Below are positions 34,404 through 45,037 of a stretch of 64,000 nucleotides of DNA, piece after piece (within the stretch, counting starts at the first letter, position 1; each line of letters begins with the position of its first letter). The DNA lies in contig MU004191.1 of NCBI GenBank assembly GCA_010093605.1, positions 1,171,832 through 1,235,831 of the forward strand. The letters are read 5' to 3'. A model generated the notes under the pieces. The model did no database searches. It was not told the DNA's origin and saw only the letters and a list, made by a program, of their open reading frames with translations. The translations under genes and the position numbers were made by a program. This DNA is from Lophium mytilinum (lineage: Eukaryota; Ascomycota; Dothideomycetes; Mytilinidiales; Mytilinidiaceae).

Positions 34404-36680
34404 ATGAATACAAGTAATCGAAGAGTGCCGTTGGACCAGCGCAAAAGGACAGAGACCAGTTGTGACAAATGCAAATCCCGAAAGCAAAAATGCGACCGTT
34501 TGCCAGGCCAGGATGAATGCCGGTACTGCCAACGACAAGGCATTGTCTGCGCGACAACCCAGGTTCGGAAGAAGCGCATCTACGGCAGCGTGGAAGGATT
34601 AGGCACACGGCTCTCCTTGCTGGAATCTCTGGTCAAAGGACTGCTCCCAGAAGCAGACCTCTCCAGCGTGGATGAAATGCGGGCATTGGGCCGTTCTCTT
34701 GGTATACCCCTTCCGGCATCAGAAGAAAGCGGACTGGACACTACGAAGAACAGCAATAAGCAAGATGAAGAAATCACACTGCCAGATCAACAGGGCCAGG
34801 ATCAGTACATCGGTCCAGCGAGCTCCTTCTACTTCCATCTTAATCTAAGAGGCTTGTTTGGGCCCGAGGCTACGAAAGGCTTATCACGCTTTATTATGTT
34901 TGGTCGGAATGCTGCAGACACGAAGTACGAAGCTTACGCTGTAGAAAGAAGAAATACGCTGGAATACGGCCAGGACTCGAGTCCGGAAAGTTTCGTGTCT
35001 CCTGGGCGGCCCCCAAGTCACACATACAACTCTCCCTCTGATGGGCTCCCGGATATCGACCAACACGCATTAGATTCCCTCGTAGTAGCCTTCTTCGATC
35101 ATATTCACGCCGACTTTCCAGTTCTCCACGAGGCCTCGTTTCGAGAAGAGTACGAAACCTGGTCACTGAACCCTTCAGGGGTAGATCGGGCATGGTTGTG
35201 CAGCCTCCTTTGCGTGTTAATTCTGGCTCGGCGAGTCGCACCGCACATCCACATTTCTGAAGAGCAAGAGGAAAAATGGTGGTGTCGTGTGCAAGCACTC
35301 CTACCTTCGGTCGTTTTCATGACGAGCATGCCTGCGGTGCAAGCACTCATGCTTTCAGCACTCCATCTCCACAATAATTACCACCGAGATGCATGTTGGA
35401 CGCTTACCGGCGCGGCAGTTCGTATAGCCTTTGCCATCGGGCTTCATAGGGATGGAGTCAAAGCCAAACAAACGCCCGTCAACCGCGAACTCCGAAAACG
35501 GTTATGGTGGTCGCTATACGGCTTCGAGCAGATCCAGGTCTCGTCTCATGATCGCCCCAGCGCCATCGAAAATTCCGCCTGCTCAGTCGGTTGTCCTCGG
35601 GCCTCAATCCTAGGAATGGGAGAGCACTCGCCACCTGAGCATGGCATGTGGTCGAACCGACTGGTCGTAATACTCGGACAAGCCTGTCGAATATCAAAAA
35701 CGTGCACCTCCACGACCTCAGACGACACCTACCTTGGCCCGCTCTCTCCCGCTGCAGGAATTCTGCGCGACCTTACGCGGTGGAAACAATCCCTTCCCGC
35801 CCATCTAACCCTCGAGAGCATCGACTCCTCGCCTCCATCCTTCCAACGCCCCCTCCTCCTCCTACACAGCCAATACCACTACACCGTTTCCCTTATCTCG
35901 CGCTCTGCCCTCTTCTCCCGCGCAACCATCCTGAACGAGAATAGTACGGAACTCCTCCAATCCTCCCTCCTTTCTTTATCAGACACCTGTATCGAGTCCG
36001 GCCGCACCCTCGCCCAACTACAGAAGAAGCTCGACGCCCTCGGCAAGTTCAACGCCGTCACCTGGTGGGATATCTACTACAACTTCAGCGGCGCCCTGAT
36101 CCTCGTCCTCGACATCATCTGCACGGTCATGCAGAGCGGCGCCGCTGCTGCGAGCGAGAGCCGCGAATTACTGCGGCAAGCGGCAGATCTAGCGCTCCAG
36201 CACTCCCAGAACCCGCTCATGCCCGGCACAATCCACAAGTGGGCCACTGTGGTTGTCGAGATAGGGTACATGACCGAGGATTTTGTGAACAACTCACAGG
36301 CGAGGGGCAAGATAAGCGTGAGCAGTGCCGTCAGCGGCCATGTGCACACCAGTGGGAGCTCCGAGGACATAGTTTCGAAGTCCGAGTATCCACCCGCGCA
36401 GTACGTGCTACCCTCGACGGGCAGTGTCGAGCATCACCGGCACCAGCAACAGCCGCAGATAGAAACCGGCGGTGAGGGGGTGCACCCCATGATGCCCGAG
36501 GCTGCGGCGATGGGCGCGATGCCAGAGCCGTATGCGGCACATGCGTCATCTTCGAGGGGTGGGCATCCAAGGTGGGCGCAGCTATCGTTTTTAGCGCCAG
36601 AAAATGCGCATATGTGGCAGGATGTGCATTGGGATGACATTGGGAATATGTTGTTGGGTGGGGATCAAAGGGGTGGGTGA
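34404..36680 (+). CDS. Zn2Cys6 transcription factor with fungal-specific TF domain
   Basis: An intronless 758-residue regulator. The zinc cluster is at residues 20-49 (CDKCKSRKQKC, then CRYCQRQGIVC). A coiled dimerisation segment follows (LGTRLSLLESLVKGLLPEADL). The fungal-specific domain covers about 200-500, with the signature region ALHLHNNYHRDACWTLTGAAVRIAFAIGLHRDG and RELRKRLWWSLYGFEQ. The C-terminus is Gln/His-rich and acidic, as in activation domains. It is next to the decaying monooxygenase/transporter cluster and is the obvious candidate for its pathway regulator, but that link is inferred from position only. Confidence 0.9.
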   Translation: MNTSNRRVPLDQRKRTETSCDKCKSRKQKCDRLPGQDECRYCQRQGIVCATTQVRKKRIYGSVEGLGTRLSLLESLVKGLLPEADLSSVDEMRALGRSLGIPLPASEESGLDTTKNSNKQDEEITLPDQQGQDQYIGPASSFYFHLNLRGLFGPEATKGLSRFIMFGRNAADTKYEAYAVERRNTLEYGQDSSPESFVSPGRPPSHTYNSPSDGLPDIDQHALDSLVVAFFDHIHADFPVLHEASFREEYETWSLNPSGVDRAWLCSLLCVLILARRVAPHIHISEEQEEKWWCRVQALLPSVVFMTSMPAVQALMLSALHLHNNYHRDACWTLTGAAVRIAFAIGLHRDGVKAKQTPVNRELRKRLWWSLYGFEQIQVSSHDRPSAIENSACSVGCPRASILGMGEHSPPEHGMWSNRLVVILGQACRISKTCTSTTSDDTYLGPLSPAAGILRDLTRWKQSLPAHLTLESIDSSPPSFQRPLLLLHSQYHYTVSLISRSALFSRATILNENSTELLQSSLLSLSDTCIESGRTLAQLQKKLDALGKFNAVTWWDIYYNFSGALILVLDIICTVMQSGAAAASESRELLRQAADLALQHSQNPLMPGTIHKWATVVVEIGYMTEDFVNNSQARGKISVSSAVSGHVHTSGSSEDIVSKSEYPPAQYVLPSTGSVEHHRHQQQPQIETGGEGVHPMMPEAAAMGAMPEPYAAHASSSRGGHPRWAQLSFLAPENAHMWQDVHWDDIGNMLLGGDQRGG

Positions 36681-36901
36681 AGAGGTGAAGTGACATCTGT
36701 TTCGTTGTTTATGGGCAAAGGACTTTGGGCTTGGATGATTGAACGAATTTTGTTGCCTCTGCTATTCATAAAATGCCAGCTCTGGCAAGCTTGAAAGCTC
36801 TTCGGGCCACCTCAGACAGTTGCTGAACTGCTTGAATGTGCGACTTGTTTCCTGCCTAGCGTGACAGGTAAAATCATGCTTCCAGTAGAATCGTCAGACA
36901 T

Positions 36902-38176
36902 CTACCTAAACACCTCGTTGGTTGTTTCTCGAACTTTTGATACTCCGGTATTTCCATACGCCTTAGACCCCATCTCAAACAGCCGTGACACCGCCCTCCC
37001 AACCGCAAATCTCGCATCTGTCTCTCCGGCTCCGCCAGTAGCCAACGAAGCACTTTTCAATCCCGTCGCGCTCCACTCCACATCCCCAATGAACGTTGAC
37101 ATCATGCTAGAGCTACTCCCGCCCTCCCCTCTCACAGTCATCTCCTCCATCGTCTTCTGCAGCTCGATAGCCGCTTCTTCAGGCGGGACGATACTCGCAA
37201 AGACTTCAAAGAGCGGGACCTCAGAACGACAGACAATACGCGTTTTAGATTCATATGCCAAGTCAATCAGCGTGATGAACCGGCGCACAAAGTCGAGTTC
37301 CTCGTCGCTGAATCGGCGCAGGCCCGAAATGTAGATTGTGCTGGCTGTTTTGCAGAGGGCGTGGTAGTCTGCGGCGCCGACGTTAGATTCGCAGAGGGAA
37401 GCGAACGAGCCGTGGACGGTGATGCTGTCACCAGTCTTGGTGCCCTTCACGTTCAAGGTGCGGCCCATCATCACTGGAATCATGATAGTCTCCAGCAATG
37501 CACCGTCCGTGGCGAGTGAGAGCGATTCTAGAAACTCCTCCTCGTTTGCGAAGAATACCCGCTGCCTTTCATGTTCATTCGAAGCTGTAGACATGCGGTA
37601 ATCCTGATCGCCCTCCAATCTCCAAACGTCGCACCTCCGCTGAAGCTCCTCGACGAAAGGCAGAAACAAGAACCGATTGCGCCCTTTCTCGTAAAGATTC
37701 ATCGGGTGTCTATTGCTCGTTGACACCATAGCACCACCACTCTGCCAAAACGCCCCGAACAGTCTCTTCAGAATTAACGCAGTGGCGATATCCGTGACTT
37801 GAAACTCATCAAAACACAAAACTCGGCTTTCATTCCTGACGTCTTGCCCAATCTGCACGACTGGATCGCCCCGGTAGGTGGTCTGGCTGTTTGCGCGGTG
37901 CAGCCGAGAGTGGATATCCATCATGAATTCGTAGAAGTGGATGCGGCGCGTAGTGACTCCAGGGGGCATTGTTTCTGCAAAGAGGTCAGCGACGCGGGAT
38001 TTGCCCGTGCCGACGCTGCCGTAAATGTAGACACCATTTTGAGGTGTAGAGGATTCTGTGAGGCTTGTTTGGAGGGTCCCGAGGCGCTTCACGAGAGCTG
38101 CTTGACCAGGGTTCTGAGCTAGACTACCACTAGAGATGAGAGATTTGTAGGCGGCATGGATAGGGGCCTTGGACAT
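36902..38176 (-). CDS. afg1: AFG1-like mitochondrial ATPase
   Basis: An intronless 424-residue AAA-type ATPase of the AFG1/LACE1 family. Walker A is at residues 53-60 (GSVGTGKS) and Walker B at 120-125 (LCFDEF). The family blocks VSTSNRHPMNLYEKGRNRFLFLPF and TIYISGLRRFSDEELDFVRRFITLIDLAYE are present. Afg1 assists turnover of mitochondrially encoded respiratory subunits in the matrix/inner membrane. The N-terminus before the P-loop is short and lacks an obvious amphipathic presequence; a GTG- or 5'-exon-encoded presequence cannot be ruled out. It is convergent with the Zn2Cys6 gene, with about 220 bp between their stops. Confidence 0.92.
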   Translation of the reverse strand: MSKAPIHAAYKSLISSGSLAQNPGQAALVKRLGTLQTSLTESSTPQNGVYIYGSVGTGKSRVADLFAETMPPGVTTRRIHFYEFMMDIHSRLHRANSQTTYRGDPVVQIGQDVRNESRVLCFDEFQVTDIATALILKRLFGAFWQSGGAMVSTSNRHPMNLYEKGRNRFLFLPFVEELQRRCDVWRLEGDQDYRMSTASNEHERQRVFFANEEEFLESLSLATDGALLETIMIPVMMGRTLNVKGTKTGDSITVHGSFASLCESNVGAADYHALCKTASTIYISGLRRFSDEELDFVRRFITLIDLAYESKTRIVCRSEVPLFEVFASIVPPEEAAIELQKTMEEMTVRGEGGSSSSMMSTFIGDVEWSATGLKSASLATGGAGETDARFAVGRAVSRLFEMGSKAYGNTGVSKVRETTNEVFR

Positions 38177-38883
38177 GCTGATGCTCGTCGAGAGCTGAGG
38201 TTGTTGGTGGATCCCGAGGTCTTGAAAGTCGGAGGTTGGTTGACGGTACCTAGTGTCATAGCGTCACCACTTTGACACTAAGCTTGATGTAAATCTAGTC
38301 TACGTTTTGTGGCACTCTTGAAGTACGTATTTTCTAGGTTGAACAGGGGATTATGTGAAAGGAAACATGATAATCAAGGTATATATGCTTGGAACCGTAC
38401 AGACTCTTGAATTACTCCGGAAGTGACTTGTCAGAGACTTCCATACATACCGCTACCCGGGGACCAATCATAGCGCTTCAAATTCCGAATTCTTCTACAT
38501 TCTTTGTGGTGTATTTCGCCCGCGAAGGCCCAAATTCCCGTTGAATCAGATTGTTTCTTTGGGTATGCGTGCTTCGAGAGACCCGGATAGAAAGCTTGCA
38601 GCCCCGACCGAGTGTGGTTTTTTTTCTGCTCGAAAGCGTGCATCTTCGAGTGTGCCCTCGAAATAATTCGCATGTCATGGTTAGTTGGGCTTCACGATGA
38701 AACAAGTAGACTCTTAAGAAATGGTAAAGAAGCTATTAGTATAGTTCCAAGGTAATGAGCTCTATTCGCTTCTATTCACTGCTCTAACTTCACTGGTGGA
38801 GCCGTACAAGACTCTATCCCTAGCAACTCCATACCCATGCATCGCCCTTCTAATATGCAGGCACTAAAAGCCACTTCTCTTAT
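38177..38883. other. Intergenic region between afg1 and the amidohydrolase
   Basis: Upstream DNA of afg1 and 3' region of the next gene. No gene or repeat is seen. Confidence 0.4.
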
Positions 38884-40864
38884 CTAATAGCCCAACGACT
38901 TGTCAAACCTCCGATAGACCAGCTTTCCAGCTACCCATGTCTCTCGGACCTTGACTGACCTCAACTCATCGATATCCATTTCCTCTAATGGCTCGTCGAG
39001 CACAATCCAGTCCGCAAACCCGCCAACCTCAATTGCACCAGCCTTGCCTTCCAGGAAGGCCGCATGAGCTGGACCGAGCGTGAACCCCTTGAGCGCTTCT
39101 TCTAGCGTCAGCGTTTCATCCGCATACCAGCCCTTCTCGTCCCCGTCAGCACCCAAACCAGTGTGAGGGCTCCGTCTTGTGACGGCAGCAAATAACCCCT
39201 GGAAGATATTAGCCGGCTCGACGGGGAAATCGCTGCCTAAGACAGGATTGAGCGGGAGAAGAGAGCGCATGCGGTACGCCTCTTCTTTCGTCCGCTGCGG
39301 ACCCAATCGCGTTTCAGCGTACGCCATATCAGACGTTGCGTGCGTAGGTTGAATTGACGGAATGATACCCATCTCGAGCATACGCTTCTGGTCATCTGGG
39401 TGGATGATCTGAGCGTGCTCGATGCGGAAACGGTGGAGGGCTTGGCAATCGTGGTGAGGGGTGTCTGGACATAGGGCGTCGAAGGCTGCGGTCATAGCGT
39501 CAATGGCGAGACGATTGGCGAGGTCACCGATGGCGTGGATATTCACTTGGTAGCCAGCGGATGCCCAGGCTGTGGTGAGATTGGTGAGAGTTGAGGCGTT
39601 GACGAGGAGAGAGCCGGAGGAGTTGGTATGGTCGGTGTAGGGCGTGATCATGGCACTACCCCAGCTTCCTAGTGCTCCGTCTTTCATGTGTTAGTGTGTT
39701 TCGGTTTAGAGAAGGTGAAGTGCTTGCATACCGGCGAATAGCTTAACGCTTCGAACGTCGAGTAAGCCGTCATCCCGTGTCACCTTGAAAGCGTCGTCGA
39801 AGCAAACAGTATTTCTCTTTTCGCACTCAAGCATGGCATACACTCTGAGGCTCCAGTCCTTATCCTCCACTAATTCCTCGTACAACTGAATATCTGCCGG
39901 AGGTACTCCGGCGTCATGGATTCCGACTATTCCCAGGCTGTGCAAGTCTTTCATGGCATTCTTAATGAATCTGGTTTTCTGACTCTTGCTGGGCCTCGGG
40001 AAGTACTTCAGTACGAGGTCCATTGCGTTGTCGCAGAAGACTCCCGGCCCCGGTGCTGTGATTACTTCCCCTCCGGGTGTTTCTGGCAATGGGTCGGGGA
40101 GGAGATTCAGCACAGCTTGAGAAACCCAAATGCAATGCACGTCTACTCGGTCAAGCATGATATACTTCCCCTTTATGCTGTCGTCATCTTCGAGTTCCAA
40201 CTTCTTGGTGTTAGTCTTCTTGCAGTGAATTGGAATCGAGATTTTGACTGAATCGAAAGACATTGTGGAACTAGCTGGCCAATGGTACGAACTTTAAGAA
40301 GAACTTGGCAAGTGAGACCGCACGATGAGATAACTCTGAAAATATGACAATTGAACCTGAACCTGCTTGATTTATACTCACACTCGTTGGCATCTTACCC
40401 CCAAATGCCGCTTGATCCCATCCAATGCCTCTCAGCCACTCTGTGCTCGTACCAACTTGCGGATTCTTATCCAAATAGAGCGAAATCTTTCCCAAAACGT
40501 CATCCATAGACTCGGACCCAAAAAGATTCACAGATTCCAGCATCTCTCCGTACTGAAGCAGATGTCCATGGCCATCCCAAAGACCAGGGTAGGCATACCC
40601 ATGGCGGGTTCCTGCCTTGTAGATGGGATACGAAGTCAAGTCATCGAAGACAGCCGTAAGTATCCCCTCGGGATTGTAAGTCATGCATTCCGCCGTGGCA
40701 TTGTTCAAGGCGGATAGGGTGGTAACGGACACGTAGCAGCGGGTCTCGGAATAGAACCAAAGCAGCTTGGCAGAAAACCAGCCTGGCAGCACTGATAGGG
40801 CAACGGCAATGGCTATGACGGCGGTCGAGGAGGCTATAAGGGTCTGAGTAGAGAGAATAGCCAT
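38884..40864 (-). CDS. YtcJ-like amidohydrolase with N-terminal membrane segment
   Basis: The model is complement(join(38884..39680,39732..40203,40382..40864)), 583 residues. It has the amidohydrolase metal site HxH (H99-G-H101 in LWDGHGHLL), NIHAIGD, RIEHAQII and GSDFPVEP, in the order of the amidohydrolase-3/YtcJ group (N-substituted formamide deformylase relatives). A hydrophobic segment at residues 9-27 suggests a signal anchor. The second intron (51 nt) is clear and yields KLFADGALGSWGSAM. The first is about 178 nt, and its acceptor could be either of two AAGs at 40204 or 40201. An in-frame extension upstream to about 40981 exists. Substrate is unknown. Confidence 0.85.
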
Positions 40865-41194
40865 GTTGTTGCACGAATCCGGGGGTTTGGTCCCGATATC
40901 GAGATGGTTGCGTCTGCGAGGATTTTTTTGGATGACAACGGTGGCCGTCCGTAAGGGGAAGGTACTAGTGTGGATCACCAAAGCTCGCTAATGCCGCGTC
41001 GCGTAAACTTCTCGGTCCATCCTCATGTAACGATATAAAGTTATGCAGTGCCTCTTCTTTTCGACCTTACCATTCTCTCTACAACCAATGCAGGAAACTC
41101 TATTCATCACATTGTGCACTCACAATGCTTTATCGCCCTCCTTATCTACCAGGGCGGCCCACGCATTGTATTGCACAAGCTCACTGCCTACATC

Positions 41195-42316
41195 ATGATC
41201 ATTGTGTATCTAGGCCTAGTTCTATATATACTCAGTACCAGCCTCACTCAGATCACCAACCTCAATCAGAAGTCACTCGTGTTCGTAGAATTGGATAACT
41301 CAATCTCTGCAATCCCTCCAATTCCTCCGAGTATGTTTCCACCACTTCCAGACATTGCCCTTAGCTCGGCCGAGAATCCGGAGCATTGTCTGCTTCTCAG
41401 CACTGATGAGCACATCATCAACCCGATCGTAGAGCTATACGAGCCAATCGACGGGTCTGCACCCGAAGACAGTTCTACCGTCGTCACCACTTCGGCGGAG
41501 ACCCAACGGTATTGGCAGTTGATTCATCCGGGTTCCTTTGACCGCTATTCTTCTGACAAGGTGACTCTGAATGCGAACCTGGGCCCTTGGGGCTGGACCT
41601 CAAAGGCACCAGCGCCGTCTCCCACTCGCGATGAGCGTCTGCAAGAACTTAAAGAAATGCTGATACCATACGCGAAGACGACGCAGGGCCGACGAGAAGC
41701 CGAACGGGTGATCGCGGACTACAAGGCAGAACTGTTTGAAGACTGTACGTGCCCCGAGGACATCAATGCTGCTAATGAATATCTTCAAGAGATCGAACAG
41801 AGCTGGCAATACTGCAAGGACATGAACACGTTTGATGAGCAGTATTCTCGGAAGACTAATTCTGAGAGCATACAGATTATCCAGGAGAATCGGGGTCCGC
41901 TGGCAACCGAGCTTGCGAATCCGATGAACCATCTTTCCGTGCAAGATTACGAGAAGATTCGTGACGGGCCCTTTGAAGACCTTAAGAACGAGCTTCGGGA
42001 TCGCGCAAAGACACTAAAGGGACGAGTGGCTACGGAAGCTCTCCTTCAGCGCTTCAAAGACGAGCTTTACGAGTCTCGTGAATCACCTGCAGATATCAAA
42101 GCAGCAGAGGACTACCTTAGGGAGGTTGAGATGCTTTGGGAAACCTTCAAGTTCGGACGCGCAACACAAGGGCCACAGAAGCGTACTCTCAATTTGTGGC
42201 CGTCGCGGAAACTTGCGGCAATAATCGAAGACGAAGATGATGAAGACGATGACCTCTCTGACTTTGAGGATGACGATGAGCATGCTCTGACACGTGTGTC
42301 TTCTCGAAGCTCATAA
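41195..42316 (+). CDS. Unrecognised membrane protein with a duplicated helical module
   Basis: A 373-residue intronless frame that I do not recognise. Residues 2-22 are hydrophobic (MIIVYLGLVLYIL...), suggesting a signal anchor. A Pro-rich linker and an acidic region follow. Two related ~62-residue charged helical modules lie at about 146-209 and 260-321. They share the pattern L-x-EL, AKT-x2-GR, K-x-EL-x-E, P-x-DI-x-AA-x2-YL-x-E-x-E and a Trp near the end. The tail is very acidic (EDEDDEDDDLSDFEDDDE). The frame is open upstream to 41048 without an ATG; 41333 is an alternative start that would drop the hydrophobic segment. Codon use and length support a real gene. No function can be assigned. 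Confidence 0.65.
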   Translation: MIIVYLGLVLYILSTSLTQITNLNQKSLVFVELDNSISAIPPIPPSMFPPLPDIALSSAENPEHCLLLSTDEHIINPIVELYEPIDGSAPEDSSTVVTTSAETQRYWQLIHPGSFDRYSSDKVTLNANLGPWGWTSKAPAPSPTRDERLQELKEMLIPYAKTTQGRREAERVIADYKAELFEDCTCPEDINAANEYLQEIEQSWQYCKDMNTFDEQYSRKTNSESIQIIQENRGPLATELANPMNHLSVQDYEKIRDGPFEDLKNELRDRAKTLKGRVATEALLQRFKDELYESRESPADIKAAEDYLREVEMLWETFKFGRATQGPQKRTLNLWPSRKLAAIIEDEDDEDDDLSDFEDDDEHALTRVSSRSS

Positions 42317-42692
42317 CTTCTCAAGCTTGTCCGTGCCAAGCTGCAATCGCCTGACTTGACCTAATTCAGTCAGACTTGAGTATCTTAAGTAACTCATCTC
42401 GACCTTTACACATACCTAAATTGATCACATTCACCAGCCCCACCACTTTGCCATGCTTCTGTGACCGACAACGCCACGCTTTCTTGTTTTGCTAGGCGCC
42501 CTTATTGTGCCTTTCGATCGCCTTTGGATCATATAAGAACTGCGCCCCGTACCGTTTTGTGAAGATGGTTTCGTGGCGTACATGACCCCATGTTTCGCCC
42601 TATTGAAGCCAATTGATACCAATAACCACCCCTTCGCTAGCATATCGAGCTCTCCCTTAGTGTCATCACGACGCCTCAATCCCATTCCCCGC
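42317..42692. other. Intergenic region between convergent genes
   Basis: The short 3' region shared by the duplicated-module gene and pop4. Nothing is seen in it. Confidence 0.4.
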
Positions 42693-43427
42693 TCACAAGT
42701 CCGGCACGAAATGCATTTTGAAGCTCTTCTTCGCCCGCTCTGGCGCCGTCCTCTGAAAATGCTCGCCATGAATCTCAAACACCAGCGGCCTCTGCCGCTG
42801 CTGCTCCCCCTCTTGCTCCAACAACGGCACCTCAACCCTAAACACCGTATGCTCCTTCGGCACCGTCTTCACCACATCCCCCCTCGTGACGATCTCAAAC
42901 ACAAACTTCGTATCCCGCACCACAATCCCCTCCAGCCCGACCCGGCTCACACACCGGCTGCGCACCACCGCCACCGCCGCCCCGTGCAGGTCTGCGCTCG
43001 CGACCATCGGCCCGGCGCCCGCGGGCGTCACGTACTTCACCGCCCCCCGGCCTTGCTCGCCCACCGGATTTCCCAAACCGAGGACTTCCCGTATGTAGCC
43101 GCACCACATGCGATGCAGCGGTTCGTAGATTGCATATTTCTGCTGCGCTTTTGGGATCTCGTAGAGGCAGAGCGCGCGCTTCTGGGCGGCGGAGAGCGGG
43201 CGTGGCTTTCGGGATGCGCGGGCTTTGATCGCGGCGGAGCGGGCTGCGCGCGCGGTTCGGCGGGTTGCGCGTGCGGAGGGGGTGGGAGAGGTTGGGCGGA
43301 GGGGGAGTGGCCGCTTGACGACGCGCTCGGTGAAGAGGGTGCTGCTGGTTGTCGGGGAGTGCGCACGCGTGAGGAGGGTGTGTGCGATGTGGGGTTCGGA
43401 CGGGTTGGATGGAGTGGCGTCTGTCAT
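42693..43427 (-). CDS. pop4: RNase P/MRP subunit Pop4 (Rpp29)
   Basis: An intronless 244-residue protein. The C-terminal half has the Rpp29/Pop4 Sm-like barrel: a block with SADLHGAAVAVVRS, GLEGIVVRDTKFVFEIVT and KEHTVFRVEVP. The N-terminal half is basic and Ala/Arg-rich, fitting RNA binding. Pop4 is a core protein of nuclear RNase P (tRNA 5' maturation) and RNase MRP (rRNA processing). The length is within the usual fungal range. The tail ends in KMHFVPDL. Confidence 0.93.
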   Translation of the reverse strand: MTDATPSNPSEPHIAHTLLTRAHSPTTSSTLFTERVVKRPLPLRPTSPTPSARATRRTARAARSAAIKARASRKPRPLSAAQKRALCLYEIPKAQQKYAIYEPLHRMWCGYIREVLGLGNPVGEQGRGAVKYVTPAGAGPMVASADLHGAAVAVVRSRCVSRVGLEGIVVRDTKFVFEIVTRGDVVKTVPKEHTVFRVEVPLLEQEGEQQRQRPLVFEIHGEHFQRTAPERAKKSFKMHFVPDL

Positions 43428-44024
43428 TCTGGTTGGAATGTGGGTGCTGTATCAGCACTGCGGTGTGAAGTGTTTTGATGTCTGATTGTAGGTGATAGAT
43501 GAAGGATGCAAGGGTAGGTAGCTTTGGTGGTGGGGTTTTGCGTGCTGAGATGTATGCTACGCAGCACTTTTGGGTACGGGGTCCTCGAGCTCTAGTTTGC
43601 ACTCAGACTCGTCGATCCTCAACACCACATACTCACGTATAGGTAGCCAATTAGCTTGACGCCTTTGTATTAGCTCAATTATCATCTCCAACACACTTGG
43701 AAGTGATGGAAGGGACGCTTGTCCGTATTCCAAGCATGGACAGCACTGTCGGTGTCTGAAATGGAGACAATCCCCGAAGGCGTCCGCTTACACAATCACT
43801 ATTTACCATGAAAAAGCGCCTTGAGGCATTAATGAAGCGAAAGGATTTCTAGTTCACACAGATACGAAGCTATTGATTCAGCTCTGAGCACTAACAGCTT
43901 GTACACGGTAGGGCGTACACGAAGTGACACGGAGTGACTCACCTGACCACAGCTATTTAACTCTTCATCAAGATCGCATACACACGTACATTCTGTCTAT
44001 CACTTTCAAACTTCAGAAGAAAAC
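43428..44024. other. Divergent promoter region of pop4 and the GST gene
   Basis: About 600 bp between two divergent start codons. No gene, repeat or known motif is identified. Confidence 0.4.
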
Positions 44025-45037
44025 ATGGACTCCAATTCCGTAGTCAAAGCAGAACCCGACCGACCTCGATACTTTCTCATCGGAGTATGGGACCGATACT
44101 CAAGCAAGTAGTCCTCGACAACGAGCCCAGCATCTCCACTAACAGCACCCCAGCATGGACAGCCAGAGTACGAGTGCTACTAGACTTCTACTCAATCCCA
44201 TACGACATGCGCATGTTCAACCTCTGGCATGAATCTAGAGAAGAAGTACGCATCACCGACCTCCCCAACTCATCAGAAGACACCATAGGCTCACGCTCAA
44301 GCAAAAGTTCGACACTATCTCCCCTAGCGGCCTCGTCCCCGTCCTCATAGACAATAAGTACGACCCGCCACTCAAGATCAACGACTCCCTCGCCATCCTC
44401 CTCCACCTGGCAGACGAGCACCCCTCCCTCCCCCTCTTCCCGGCAGACCCCTACCTCCGCACCATCGCGCGCTGCGCCGCCGCTGAAATGCACTCGGGCT
44501 TCACCGCCCTGCGCAACGAATTCTGCGCCAGTTTCCTCGCCAAGTACGAGGGCGCGATCCCGATCAGCGACGCTGCGGAAAAAGACATAGCGAGAGTGCT
44601 GCAGCTCTGGGGCAACGCGCGACGGAAGACGGTTGAGCGGGCTAGCGAGGCGGGTAGCACGGTCAAAGACGAGGGGTTCTTGTGCGGCGAGTTCGGGATC
44701 GTGGATGCGTTCTTTTGGCCGGTGCTTTGGGTATGTTGCCGAACAGACTTCTCTTGTTTTCTATTAGATGTTATTGCTGATTTGCGGTTGCATTGTGCTA
44801 ACGAACATGGGACAGAGGTTCCGATCGTTTAACCTCCCGTTGACGACGGCGACGCCGGAGGCGATTGAGTGGACGCGCAAGATGTGGAGTGATCCGCAGC
44901 TGAAGAAGGTTGGGAAAGACTACTTTCAGCAAGCAGAGAACCCGAGGTCGAAGATCGATCGCTACGACGATTTGTTCAAAGGAGTAGAGGGGATTACCTA
45001 CGGAAAGTTTGATGAGGAGTGGACGTTTCATCCCTAA
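44025..45037 (+). CDS. Glutathione S-transferase-like protein
   Basis: The model is join(44025..44107,44146..44214,44289..44730,44816..45037), 271 residues. The thioredoxin-like N-terminal domain is seen in TPAWTARVRVLLDFYSIPY and in the glutathione-site block DTISPSGLVPVLID with INDSLAILLHLAD. The helical C-terminal domain follows, with CGEFGIVDAFFWPVLWRF. The last intron is canonical. The first is only 38 nt and the second needs a GTTCAA donor to keep the frame, because the better-looking GTACGC site at 44242 shifts it. So either splicing is unusual here or the gene carries a frameshift. Such proteins conjugate glutathione to electrophiles or reduce disulfides; the substrate is unknown. Confidence 0.75.
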
